From an uncultured Alphaproteobacteria bacterium (GTDB taxonomy: Bacteria; Pseudomonadota; Alphaproteobacteria; Caulobacterales; Parvularculaceae), in NCBI GenBank assembly GCA_937895955.1, contig CALAZI010000200.1, positions 1 through 64,000 on the forward strand: DNA of 64,000 nucleotides, read 5' to 3'. Under the pieces are notes generated by a model. The model ran no database searches and was not told where the DNA came from. It saw only the letters and a list, made by a program, of their open reading frames with translations. Shown one piece after another: positions 42,109 through 50,308 of this stretch. The position numbers and the translations under genes were made by a program. How positions within the stretch are numbered: position 1 is the stretch's first letter; every line of letters starts with the position of its first letter.

Positions 42109-42225
42109 CTCATCAAGACCAGCCGAGGGACAGGCCCTTAGACGCTGGGGCAACCGCCAGACGACTACCCGGTCATTTGGAAAGGTGCCAATTCCTTCGA
42201 AACGGTTTCCGTTTCGAGAGATGAG
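42109..42225 (+). promoter_or_regulatory. SAM-I-type (S-box) riboswitch
   Basis: The aptamer is complete. CTCATC (42109-42114) and GATGAG (42220-42225) form P1; the segment AAGACCAGCCGAGGGACAGG contains the k-turn and GAGGGA, P2 arms are CCAGC and GCTGG, then GGCAACC, GGTGCCAATTCC (J3/4-P4 side) and a P4 hairpin CGAAACGG-TTTC-CGTTTCG. These are the strongly conserved parts of the S-box aptamer that binds S-adenosylmethionine. It precedes metX by 87 nt. Alphaproteobacteria usually use SAM-II, so SAM-I is noteworthy. A hairpin (42226-42257) directly follows. Confidence 0.93.
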
Positions 42226-42257
42226 TCGGACGAAAGCGGTTTCGCGACCGCGTCCGA
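42226..42257 (+). promoter_or_regulatory. Expression-platform hairpin of the SAM riboswitch
   Basis: TCGGAC (42226-42231) with GTCCGA (42252-42257), and inner GCGGT (42236-42240) with ACCGC (42247-42251), give an extended stem directly after P1. There is no U-tract after it, so it may act by blocking ribosome access or Rho, or be part of an antiterminator, rather than as a plain intrinsic terminator. Confidence 0.5.
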
Positions 42258-42312
42258 TTGGGTCTCTGCGAATGTCTTGTTGCGCTGACGATGAGAATGC
42301 AGAGGCCGAACC

Positions 42313-43317
42313 ATGTCCGCCGTTTGTCCGTCGCCGAATGATGCAGCGCCCGAAGGGGCGGATCGCGCCTGCGACATATCGGTGATGCTTGCGCCTGAAT
42401 TCAGGCTTCAGTCCGGCGAAAAACTTTCCCGGCCCGAAATCGCGTTACGCATCCACGGCGATATTTCGAAGCCGGCGATTGTCGCGGCGGGCGGCATTTC
42501 CGCCGGACGCAAGGTTTCGGAAAACGCCGGCGAGAAGGGGTGGTGGAGCGATCTTATCGGCCGCGGCGGCGCAATCGACCTCGTCGATTATTGCGTCATC
42601 GGGTTCGATTTTCTGCCGAATCCGGCCGAAAAGGCGCGCACTTTTTCAAGCCGCGACCAGGCGCGCGCGCTCGCCTTCGCGCTGACGAAAATCGACATCG
42701 GCGCGCTTCATGCGTTTATCGGCGCTTCTTATGGCGGCATGGTTGCGCTCGCTTTCGCGCAGGAATTTCCCGAGCGCCTTGAAAGGCTCGTCGCCATTTC
42801 AGCCGCTGATCGCCCGCATCCGGCGGCGACGGCCCTGCGCGGCGTGCAGCGGCGGATCATCGAATTCGCCCGTCGCGCCGGCGCGGCCCGCGAAGGCGTC
42901 TCGCTCGCGCGGCAGATCGCAATGGTGACATACAGGACGCCCGAGGAGTTTGCCACGCGCTTCGATCATGCGCCGGGCGTGCGCGCTGGCGATCCCTATC
43001 CCGTTTGCGATTATCTGATCGCGCGCGGCGACGCCTATGAAATGGCGCCGGAGCGGTATGTGTCGCTGTCCGATTCGATCGACCGTCATCGCGTCGATCC
43101 GGAAAAAATCACGACGCCCGCGCTCTTCATCGCCTCATCGAGCGATCGCCTCGTGCCTGTCGCGGATATCGAAAGGCTGGCCGCGGGCGTTGCAAACGGC
43201 GCCTTGCGCGTCATCAATTCTCTCTATGGCCATGACGCCTTCCTTAAAGAGGCGGCGAATATCGGCCCGATCATCCAATCTTTTATTGAGGACAGACGCC
43301 ATGACGCGCACGCTTAA
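42313..43317 (+). CDS. metX: Homoserine O-acyltransferase, MetX family
   Basis: A 334-residue alpha/beta-hydrolase enzyme that acylates homoserine as the first step of methionine synthesis. The nucleophile Ser139 is in GASYGGM, followed by Asp in SSSDRLVP and His in YGHDAFL. The protein is shorter than typical homoserine acetyltransferases and lacks GGSMGGMQ, resembling the Xanthomonas-type MetX for which succinyl-CoA use has been reported; the acyl donor cannot be decided from sequence. It is downstream of a SAM-I riboswitch and overlaps metB by 17 nt. Confidence 0.9.
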   Translation: MSAVCPSPNDAAPEGADRACDISVMLAPEFRLQSGEKLSRPEIALRIHGDISKPAIVAAGGISAGRKVSENAGEKGWWSDLIGRGGAIDLVDYCVIGFDFLPNPAEKARTFSSRDQARALAFALTKIDIGALHAFIGASYGGMVALAFAQEFPERLERLVAISAADRPHPAATALRGVQRRIIEFARRAGAAREGVSLARQIAMVTYRTPEEFATRFDHAPGVRAGDPYPVCDYLIARGDAYEMAPERYVSLSDSIDRHRVDPEKITTPALFIASSSDRLVPVADIERLAAGVANGALRVINSLYGHDAFLKEAANIGPIIQSFIEDRRHDAHA

Positions 43318-44512
43318 TCCCGAAACGATTGTCGCCGCCGCGGGCGTGGCGACGGACGCGACGCATCGCGGCGTGTCGCCGCCCTTGCATCTCTCGGCGA
43401 CCTACGGCTGGAAAGATCCGGAAGAAAAGCCCGCTTATGATTATTCGCGCTCGGGCAATCCGACGCGCAGCGAACTTGGGCGGGCGCTCGCCGATCTTGA
43501 AGGCGCTGCTGTCGGCGTCGTCACCGCCTCCGGCATGGCGGCGGTCGATCTGCCGCTCAATCTCGTCGGTCCGGGCGAGCTCATCATCGCGCCGCATGAC
43601 TGTTACGGCGGCACGTTCCGCCTGCTCGCCGCCGGCGCGCGGCGCGGCCATTACAGGGTTGAATTCGTCAACCAGACGGATGAGGCGGCCGTCGCAGCGG
43701 CGCTCGCCAAGCGCCCGAAGCTCGTTCTCATCGAGACGCCGAGCAATCCGTTGCTGCGCATTACCGATATCGCCGGCGTCGCTGCGGCGTCGAAAGCGGC
43801 CGGCGCAATTGTAGTCGCCGACAATACTTTTCTGTCGCCGGCCCTTCAAAATCCGCTCGCGCTCGGCTGCGACATCGTCGTCCATTCGACGACGAAATAC
43901 ATCAACGGCCATAGCGACGTCGTCGGCGGCGCAGTGCTGGCGAAAGATCAGGCGCTCGGCGAAGAGCTTGCCTGGTGGGCGAATTGCACCGGCGTCACCG
44001 GCGCGCCGTTCGATTCGTTCCTGACCTTGCGGGGATTGCGAACGCTCTTTCCGCGTATTGAACGCCAGCAGGAAACGGCGTTCGCCGTTGCGACGGCGCT
44101 CGCCGCCGATGAGCGCGTCGCCTGCGTCAACTATCCGGGTCTTGCATCGCATCCGGGCCACGATCTTGCGTGCCGCCAGCAAAAGGGATTCGGCGCCATG
44201 TTAAGCGTTGAGTTTGCCGATGGCGTCGACGTTATCGGTCTTCTGCGCGCGCTTGAAATTTTCACGGTCGCCGAGTCTCTCGGCGGTTTTGAAAGCCTCG
44301 CCTGCACGCCGGCGACCATGACGCACGCGGCCATGACGCCGGAAGCGCGGGCGATAGCGGGTATTTCCGATCGTCTTGTGCGCTTCTCGATCGGGCTTGA
44401 GCACAGTCACGATCTCATTCGGGATATTTTCGTCGCGCTTGATTCTCTTGTCGCTCCGTCCGCCGCTAAAGTCGCCTATCTTCGAAAACAGAGTGAAGCC
44501 CATGCGTGTTGA
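43301..44512 (+). CDS. metB: Cystathionine gamma-synthase / O-acylhomoserine sulfhydrylase (Cys/Met PLP family)
   Basis: A 403-residue PLP enzyme. The PLP lysine is K199 in STTKYINGH, preceded by VADNTFLSP and ETPSNPLLRITDI; the N-terminal DYSRSGNPTR and C-terminal SLGGFESLACTPATMTHAAM patterns fit the family. It joins acyl-homoserine with Cys or sulfide. I cannot say whether it is MetB or MetZ, but neighbouring metX makes either consistent. ATG 43301 lies 17 nt inside metX, and its stop overlaps hom by 11 nt. Translation of this cluster is therefore coupled. Confidence 0.92.
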   Translation: MTRTLNPETIVAAAGVATDATHRGVSPPLHLSATYGWKDPEEKPAYDYSRSGNPTRSELGRALADLEGAAVGVVTASGMAAVDLPLNLVGPGELIIAPHDCYGGTFRLLAAGARRGHYRVEFVNQTDEAAVAAALAKRPKLVLIETPSNPLLRITDIAGVAAASKAAGAIVVADNTFLSPALQNPLALGCDIVVHSTTKYINGHSDVVGGAVLAKDQALGEELAWWANCTGVTGAPFDSFLTLRGLRTLFPRIERQQETAFAVATALAADERVACVNYPGLASHPGHDLACRQQKGFGAMLSVEFADGVDVIGLLRALEIFTVAESLGGFESLACTPATMTHAAMTPEARAIAGISDRLVRFSIGLEHSHDLIRDIFVALDSLVAPSAAKVAYLRKQSEAHAC

Positions 44513-45806
44513 TTTTGATCCTGCAGCGAGCGGCGATGCGGCCGCATTTGAAACGGCTTGCGAGAGCGTCCTGCTCGATCTTGGCGCCGCTGATCTGGCC
44601 GCGCCGACGGACATTGCGCGGCTTGCGACAGGCATTTATCGCTACGCGCGCGAAGGACGACGCATCGCGATTCCACAAGTCGCGCCGGCGCTCGCGGCGG
44701 CCTGCGCCGATATCGGGCTTGCCGTTGAAACGATCGGCGGGGGAGAGCCGGCGATCGCGGCGGAGGCAAACGTCGTGTTTGGCTCCGCCGCGATTGATGG
44801 AGCCGAGCGTGTCGTTTATTCGCCATTCGCCGGTTCGAAACTGCGCGTCGCGGTCGCCGGCCTCGGACTGATCGGCGAAGGCGTCGCGCGACGCCTCGCC
44901 GACGACGACGCTTACGACTTATGTGCGGCGCTCGTACGCGAGCCGTTCAAGGAGCGCGCCGGAATCGCAGTCGATCAGGTGACGAACGACATCGCGGCGT
45001 TTCTGGCGACGAAGCCTGATGTCGTCGTCGACGCCTTGCCGGACGGAAAGGCGGGGCGACGCCTGATTGAAGCCGCGCTCGACCGCGGCGTCAGCGTCGT
45101 TTCCGCCAACAAGCAGGCGGTCGCGGGCGCGCTCGCCGAATTGACCGGGCTTGCGGATGAAAGCGGCGTTGTTCTTCGCTACGCCGCTTCGGTCGGCGGC
45201 GGCGCGCCCTTTGTCGAAACGACGACGTGGGCCGCGCGGGAAGCGGATGTCGTTTCCCTTGAAGCCGTTCTCAACGGGACAGTGAATTACATCCTGACCG
45301 CGCTTGCGAAAGGCGATGCTTTTGAAGACGCCGTCGCGGCGGCGCAAAGGGCTGGATTCGCCGAGCCTGATCCGACCGCCGATCTGTCGGGCGGCGACGC
45401 AAAAGCCAAGCTCGCGATCCTTTCCTTCGTCGCTTTCGGCGAGGAAATCGATCTTGACGCAATCGAGATTGAGCCTTTGACGGCGGACCGCGCGGCGCGC
45501 TTCGCCGCAGAGGGGGGCGCGTGGAAACAAATCTCCCGCCTTGAGCGAAACGGCGCCGGCGATCTTCGCGCCTTCGTTCGTTTCGAGCGGCGCGACGGCG
45601 ACGCGCTTTTCGCCAAAGCGTTGTGGGAGGCGAACGCTCTGCGCATTCATCTCGCTGACGGCCGTCTTGTCGAATGTCGCGGCAAGGGCGCCGGGCGCGC
45701 GCCGACGGTTGAAAGCCTTATCGGCGATCTTGAAGATATCCGCCGCATGAAGAATCGCCGACCGAAAACCGAAAGAACGCTCGCCGAAGACAGGGTAACG
45801 GCCTAA
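44502..45806 (+). CDS. hom: Homoserine dehydrogenase with N-terminal extension
   Basis: A 434-residue enzyme reducing aspartate semialdehyde to homoserine. The NAD(P) loop GLGLIG is at 120-125 and the catalytic part has VVSANKQAVAG, AASVGGGAPFVE, LEAVLNGTVNYIL and FAEPDPTADLSGGDAKAKLAILSF. About 113 residues precede the nucleotide-binding loop, whereas the family usually starts there. The C-terminal ACT domain of the allosteric form is missing (the end is ESLIGDLEDIRRMKNR). The ATG 44502 is within metB, so the enzyme should be made in step with it. Confidence 0.88.
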   Translation: MRVDFDPAASGDAAAFETACESVLLDLGAADLAAPTDIARLATGIYRYAREGRRIAIPQVAPALAAACADIGLAVETIGGGEPAIAAEANVVFGSAAIDGAERVVYSPFAGSKLRVAVAGLGLIGEGVARRLADDDAYDLCAALVREPFKERAGIAVDQVTNDIAAFLATKPDVVVDALPDGKAGRRLIEAALDRGVSVVSANKQAVAGALAELTGLADESGVVLRYAASVGGGAPFVETTTWAAREADVVSLEAVLNGTVNYILTALAKGDAFEDAVAAAQRAGFAEPDPTADLSGGDAKAKLAILSFVAFGEEIDLDAIEIEPLTADRAARFAAEGGAWKQISRLERNGAGDLRAFVRFERRDGDALFAKALWEANALRIHLADGRLVECRGKGAGRAPTVESLIGDLEDIRRMKNRRPKTERTLAEDRVTA

Positions 45807-45817
45807 GAAGGCCGCCC

Positions 45818-46972
45818 ATGTCGAGCGAGAATTCAAACGAAGCGCGCTCCGCGCTCGCCGCCGCGCGCCGCCTTGTCGTCAAGGTCGGCTCCGCCATCCT
45901 TTGCGATGAACGCGGGGCTGTGAAAGAGGCCTGGCTGTCGGCGTTGGCGCAGGACATGGCGGCGCTGCGCGACAAAGGAGCGGAAATCGTCGTCGTCACT
46001 TCAGGCGCGATCGCGCTCGGGCGCAAAAGACTGGGTCTTAAGGGCGCGCTTCGCCTTGATGAAAAACAGGCGGCGTCCGCGGCTGGTCAGGCGGCGCTTG
46101 TCGGCGCCTGGCAGCGCGCTTTCGATCCGTTCAACGTCAATGTCGCGCAGATCCTGCTGACGCTTGAGGACACCGAGCATCGCCGCCGCTATCTCAACGC
46201 GCGCGCGACGTTTTCAACCTTGCTTGAACTCGGCGCGCTGCCGCTCGTCAATGAAAACGACACCATCGCGACGGCGGAAATCCGTTATGGCGACAATGAC
46301 CGCCTCGCCGCGCACGCCGCGCAGATTATCGGCGCCGATCTCCTCCTCATTTTGTCGGATGTCGACGGCGTCTATGACGACGATCCGCGCAAGAACCCGG
46401 CTGCGCGTCATTTGCCGACGATTGAAAAAGTGACGGCGGAAATCGAACGCGCGGCGGGCGGCGCCAACGCCGAAGCCGGCGTCGGGTCGGGCGGGATGGC
46501 GTCGAAAATCGCCGCCGCGAAAATCGCCGGCGCGGCGGGCTGCGCGACGATCATCGCGGCGGGAACGCTCGATCATCCGCTCAGCGCCGTCGGCGCCGGA
46601 GCGAGAGCGACGCTGATCCGCGCGACGCAAAGCCCTGAGCGCGCGCGCCGCCAATGGATCGGCGGACGTTTGAAGCCGCTCGGCGAAATCGTCATCGACG
46701 CCGGCGCCGCAAAAGCGCTCAAGGGCGGGTCGAGCCTCTTGCCGGCGGGCGTCTTGCGGGCTGTCGGCGATTTTCAGCGCGGCGACGCCGTCAGCGTGCG
46801 CGATGAGGCGGGCGATATTATCGGCCAGGGATTGTCGGCGTTCGGCACCGTTGAAATCGCCGCCATCGCCGGAAAGAAATCCGACGAGGTCGAGCGCATT
46901 CTCGGCTATCGCCGCCGCCCGGCGGTGATTGAAAAAAACGATCTCGTCTTGAACCGGCATCGCGATGACTGA
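45818..46972 (+). CDS. proB: Glutamate 5-kinase
   Basis: A 384-residue enzyme for proline synthesis, phosphorylating glutamate. N-terminal amino-acid kinase domain: RRLVVKVGSAIL near residue 16, VTSGAIALGRKRL and NENDTIATAEIRYGDNDRLAAHAA. The C-terminal PUA domain (from about 300) carries a K-G-G-S-S-L-L-P motif. It starts 11 nt after hom and overlaps proA by 8 nt. The link between the met/hom genes and proline genes is unusual but could be chance. Confidence 0.97.
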   Translation: MSSENSNEARSALAAARRLVVKVGSAILCDERGAVKEAWLSALAQDMAALRDKGAEIVVVTSGAIALGRKRLGLKGALRLDEKQAASAAGQAALVGAWQRAFDPFNVNVAQILLTLEDTEHRRRYLNARATFSTLLELGALPLVNENDTIATAEIRYGDNDRLAAHAAQIIGADLLLILSDVDGVYDDDPRKNPAARHLPTIEKVTAEIERAAGGANAEAGVGSGGMASKIAAAKIAGAAGCATIIAAGTLDHPLSAVGAGARATLIRATQSPERARRQWIGGRLKPLGEIVIDAGAAKALKGGSSLLPAGVLRAVGDFQRGDAVSVRDEAGDIIGQGLSAFGTVEIAAIAGKKSDEVERILGYRRRPAVIEKNDLVLNRHRDD

Positions 46973-48224
46973 AACGCTCGAAGACATGATGGCGCAGATC
47001 GCCGGCGCCGCGCGGCCGGCGGCGGCGGCGTTGCGCGAGGCGCCGACGAAGATGAAAAACGCCGCGCTCATGAACGCCGCCGCGCGCATCGAGGCGGGCG
47101 CCGAGGAAATCCTGCGCGTCAATGCGGCGGAAATTGCGGCGGCGAACGATCTGACGCCGGCCTTCATCGATCGCATGACGCTGACGCCGGCGCGGATCGC
47201 CGACATAGTCGCGGCGCTGAAGACGATCGCAGCCCTGCCTGACCCTGTCGGCGCGACGATCAAGACGTGGAAGCGGCCGAACGGCCTTCGCTTTGAGCGC
47301 GTCCGGACGCCGATCGGCGTTATCGCCATCATCTATGAAAGCCGGCCGAACGTCACCGTCGACGCTGCGGCGATCGCGATCAAAGCCGGTAATGCGGCGA
47401 TCCTGCGCGGCGGTTCGGAATGCGTGAGAACGTCGTCGCTGCTGGCGAGCCTTTTTCGCGACGGACTGAAAGAATCAGGACTGCCTGCGGATGCGCTGCA
47501 ATTCATCAAGACGACGGATCGCGGCGCGGTCGGCGCGCTTTTGTCGGGCCTTGACGGTGCGATCGATCTTGTCATTCCGCGCGGCGGGAAATCGCTCGTC
47601 GCGCGCGTTCGGAAAGAAGCGCGCGTCGCCGTGCTGTCGCATCTCGACGGCGTCTGTCACGTCTATCTTGATCGCGACGCCGATCTTGATAAGGCCGTCA
47701 GCGTCGCCGTAAATTCCAAAATGCGCCGAACCGGCGTTTGCGGCGCGGCCGAGACGCTGCTCATCGATCGCGCAAAGATTGACGCCCTGCTGCCGCCAGT
47801 CGCCGCAGCGTTGCGCGCGAAGGGTTGCGAATTGCGCGGCGATGAAACGGCGCGCAAGGTTGACGGCTCGATGGCGCCGGCGAGCGAAGAAGATTTTTAT
47901 ACGGAATATCTGGCGCCGATCATCTCAATCGCCGCAGTTGACGGCGTTGAGGGCGCGATCGCGCATATCGCCCGTTACGGCTCGTCGCATACGGAAACCA
48001 TCGTGACGGAAAACGCCGCGACCGCCGAACGCTTCCTTAAGGGCGTTGACAGCGCCATTGTCCTGCACAACGCCTCGACCCAGTTCGCCGACGGGGGCGA
48101 ATTCGGCTTCGGCGCCGAGATCGGCATCGCCACCGGGCGCCTTCATGCACGCGGGCCGGTCGGCGTCGAGGAGCTGACCACGTTTAAGACGCTGGTCCGG
48201 GGGTACGGGCAGGTCAGGCCGTAA
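46965..48224 (+). CDS. proA: Gamma-glutamyl phosphate reductase
   Basis: A 419-residue ALDH-like enzyme that reduces glutamyl phosphate to the semialdehyde. Motifs include IAIIYESRPNVTVDAAAIAIKAGNAAILRGGSE, HLDGVCHVYLD, RRTGVCGAAETLLI (catalytic Cys) and EFGFGAEIGIATGRLHARGPVG. The ATG 46965 lies inside proB (8-nt overlap). Afterwards there is a weak hairpin at 48228-48255 and then the BCAA leader. Confidence 0.97.
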   Translation: MTETLEDMMAQIAGAARPAAAALREAPTKMKNAALMNAAARIEAGAEEILRVNAAEIAAANDLTPAFIDRMTLTPARIADIVAALKTIAALPDPVGATIKTWKRPNGLRFERVRTPIGVIAIIYESRPNVTVDAAAIAIKAGNAAILRGGSECVRTSSLLASLFRDGLKESGLPADALQFIKTTDRGAVGALLSGLDGAIDLVIPRGGKSLVARVRKEARVAVLSHLDGVCHVYLDRDADLDKAVSVAVNSKMRRTGVCGAAETLLIDRAKIDALLPPVAAALRAKGCELRGDETARKVDGSMAPASEEDFYTEYLAPIISIAAVDGVEGAIAHIARYGSSHTETIVTENAATAERFLKGVDSAIVLHNASTQFADGGEFGFGAEIGIATGRLHARGPVGVEELTTFKTLVRGYGQVRP

Positions 48225-48227
48225 ACG

Positions 48228-48255
48228 ACGCCGCCGATCGGCATGGCGGTTTCTG
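48228..48255 (+). terminator. Possible terminator after proA
   Basis: GCCGCC (48230-48235) and GGCGG (48245-48249) form a short stem with a 9-nt loop followed by TTTC. Weak. Confidence 0.35.
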
Positions 48256-48375
48256 CTAATCAAGGGGCGCCGATTGTCGCGGTGACGCCAAAAAGAGGAG
48301 GCGGGGGCGATTTTTTGCTTGTGATGATCCTCAGTCCCGGTTTAAGGAGTGAGGAGCGGTAATTGCTGCATTGCA

Positions 48376-48531
48376 ATGAGTCGAGCGGGCGACATGCTGA
48401 TTGAGGCGGCGTTGACGGAATTTGGCGGAACGGTCCTGGCGGCCGGACCGGCCCTTGCCGCGCTCCTTCTTCTCGTACTGGTGCTCCTTATTAGCCCCCC
48501 TCGGGGAGCGGCGATGGAGCTGGCGCGCTAG
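48376..48531 (+). CDS. Leader peptide of the ilv/leu operon (BCAA attenuator)
   Basis: A 51-residue ORF (start ATG 48376; 45 residues from ATG 48394, in-frame GTG 48349 also possible) ends at TAG 48529-48531. At 48463-48492 it has ten consecutive branched-chain codons: CTC CTT CTT CTC GTA CTG then GTG CTC CTT ATT (LLLLVL and VLLI). This is a control-codon run of the kind used in ilv and leu attenuators: a ribosome starved for charged Leu, Val or Ile tRNA would stall there. The ribosome site is not convincing for any start, so the exact N-terminus is uncertain. It sits 27 nt upstream of the terminator that precedes ilvD. No family is known to me. Confidence 0.75.
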   Translation: MSRAGDMLIEAALTEFGGTVLAAGPALAALLLLVLVLLISPPRGAAMELAR

Positions 48532-48590
48532 GAATTCAAAGCGACACGGACCTCCAGAAACCCGCTCCCAAAAGGAGCGGGTTTCTTCTT
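48483..48590 (+). promoter_or_regulatory. Attenuator: mutually exclusive RNA stems and terminator before ilvD
   Basis: Four segments: (1) GCTCC at 48483-48487 inside the control codons; (2) GGGAGCGG at 48504-48511; (3) CCGCTCCC at 48562-48569; (4) GGAGCGGG at 48574-48581. 1 pairs with 2 (GCTCC/GGAGC), 2 pairs perfectly with 3 over 8 bp, 3 pairs with 4. The 3:4 terminator is 11 bp (AAACCCGCTCC at 48558-48568, GGAGCGGGTTT at 48574-48584) followed by TTTCTTCTT. A stall on segment 1 would free 2 for pairing with 3 and prevent termination. This is classical amino-acid-operon geometry. Confidence 0.8.
48558..48590 (+). terminator. Attenuator terminator upstream of ilvD
   Basis: An 11-bp GC-rich stem with a CAAAA loop and a U-rich tail (GTTTCTTCTT). 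It lies 26 nt upstream of the ilvD start. Its 5' arm also pairs with 48504-48511. Confidence 0.85.
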
Positions 48591-48615
48591 GGCGGGTCCG
48601 TTCAGGATGGAACGG

Positions 48616-50292
48616 ATGACGGAACTGAAAATAAAAAGATCGGACGCGATCACCAAGGGCCCCGCGCGCGCGCCGGCGCGCGCGATGCTGCGCGGCGCGG
48701 GCCTGACGGACGAAGATCTTGCGCGCCCGTTGATCGCCGTCGTCAACACCTGGTCGACGGTGACGCCCTGCAATCTCCATCTCGCCGATCTCGCCGAGCC
48801 GGTGCGCAAAGGCGTGCGCGCCGGCGGGGGAACGCCGATCGATTTCAACACGATCGTCGTTTCCGACGGCATCACCATGGGCGCGGACGGGATGCGCGCG
48901 TCGTTGATTTCACGCGAGGCGATCGCCGACTCGATTGAACTCGCCGTGCGCGGCCATTCGCTCGACGGCGCCGTCATCATGGTCGGCTGCGACAAGACGA
49001 TCCCCGCGGCGGCGATGGCGCTGGCGCGTCTCGATATTCCCGGCGTCATTTTCTACGGCGGCACGATTCTTCCCGGACATTGCGACGGCAAGGATCTTTC
49101 CATTCAGGATGTTTTCGAAGCGGTCGGCGCGCATGCGGCGGGAACGATCGGCGACAAGGAGCTTGATGCGATCGAACGCGCGGCTTGTCCCGGCGCGGGC
49201 GCCTGCGGCGGGCAATTCACCGCGAATACGATGGCGATGGCGCTCGCTTTTCTGGGTCTCGCGCCGGTCGGCGCCGGCGACGTACCGGCCGTCGATCCGA
49301 AAAAACCCGAGGAAGCGGAGCGTTGCGGACGCCTTGCGGCGGCGCAGGTTCTTAAAGGAACAAGCGCGCGCGGCTACATAACGCCTGCGTCCTTGCGCAA
49401 TGCGGCGACCGCCGTCGTCGCGAGCGGCGGATCGACCAACGCCGTGCTGCATCTTGCGGCTATCGCCGCCGAAGCGGGCGTTCCCTTTTCGATTGATCTC
49501 TTCGACCAGCTCTCGCGCGAAACGCCGGTGATCACCGATTTAAAGCCCGGCGGAAAATACCTCGCGCGCGATCTCTACGCCGCTGGCGGCGTCCGGCTTT
49601 TCGGCGCCCGCCTCAAAGACGCGCGCGCCATCGAGGATGCGCCGACGGTGAGCGGCGAATCGCTCTTTGCTGAATTTGAAAAGGCGCAGGAAGCGGCCGG
49701 GCAGAGAGTCGTCGGGACGATCGACAAGCCGTTCAAGGCGACAGGCGGCCTGCGCATTCTTTACGGCGATGTCGCGCCGGACGGCGCGGTTCTCAAAACC
49801 GCCGGTTACGGCGACGGCTCGTTTGAGGGACGCGCCCGCGTTTTCGAATGCGAGGAAGACGCTTTCGCCGCCGTGTCGAAGCGCGACATCAAGGAAGGCG
49901 ACGTCGTCGTCATCCGTTATGAAGGACCGAAGGGCGGTCCCGGCATGCGCGAAATGCTCGGCGTTACGGCGGCGCTTGCGGGGCAGGGCCTCGCCGGCAA
50001 GGTCGCGCTTCTGACCGACGGTCGGTTCTCGGGCGCGAGCCACGGCTTCGTCATCGGCCATATCGCGCCGGAAGCCGCGGTCGGCGGACCGATCGGCCTT
50101 CTCAAGGACGGCGACGTCATCCGCATCGACGCCGAAGCGCGCCGCATCGACGCCGATGTCGACTGGAACGCGCGCCGCAACGGTTTCGCGCCGCGCCCGC
50201 AGAAAAAATTCGGCGGCGTGTTCGACAAATACGCCCGCCTCGTTTCCTCGGCGTCGAAAGGCGCCGTCACCATTCAATCATCTGAAAACTGA
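48616..50292 (+). CDS. ilvD: Dihydroxy-acid dehydratase
   Basis: A 558-residue Fe-S dehydratase, third step of valine/isoleucine synthesis. [12 protein letters not shown] near residue 48, [10 protein letters not shown] and [18 protein letters not shown] supply the cluster Cys; [11 protein letters not shown] and [12 protein letters not shown] are C-terminal family motifs. I chose ATG 48616 because AGGA lies 8 nt upstream; ATG 48607 and 48589 are less likely. It is the first large gene after the attenuator and is followed by ilvC 16 nt on. Confidence 0.96.
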   Translation: MTELKIKRSDAITKGPARAPARAMLRGAGLTDEDLARPLIAVVNTWSTVTPCNLHLADLAEPVRKGVRAGGGTPIDFNTIVVSDGITMGADGMRASLISREAIADSIELAVRGHSLDGAVIMVGCDKTIPAAAMALARLDIPGVIFYGGTILPGHCDGKDLSIQDVFEAVGAHAAGTIGDKELDAIERAACPGAGACGGQFTANTMAMALAFLGLAPVGAGDVPAVDPKKPEEAERCGRLAAAQVLKGTSARGYITPASLRNAATAVVASGGSTNAVLHLAAIAAEAGVPFSIDLFDQLSRETPVITDLKPGGKYLARDLYAAGGVRLFGARLKDARAIEDAPTVSGESLFAEFEKAQEAAGQRVVGTIDKPFKATGGLRILYGDVAPDGAVLKTAGYGDGSFEGRARVFECEEDAFAAVSKRDIKEGDVVVIRYEGPKGGPGMREMLGVTAALAGQGLAGKVALLTDGRFSGASHGFVIGHIAPEAAVGGPIGLLKDGDVIRIDAEARRIDADVDWNARRNGFAPRPQKKFGGVFDKYARLVSSASKGAVTIQSSEN

Positions 50293-50308
50293 TCAACCGG
50301 AGCGATCA

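Noticed and set aside
41881..42141. An 86-codon plus-strand ORF between gltD and metX
   Set aside because: Its end overlaps the SAM riboswitch aptamer and its sequence has no recognisable domain; the RNA structure explains the conservation better.
48301..48316. GCGGGGGCGATTTTTT as a terminator
   Set aside because: There is a T-run but no complementary stem in front of it.
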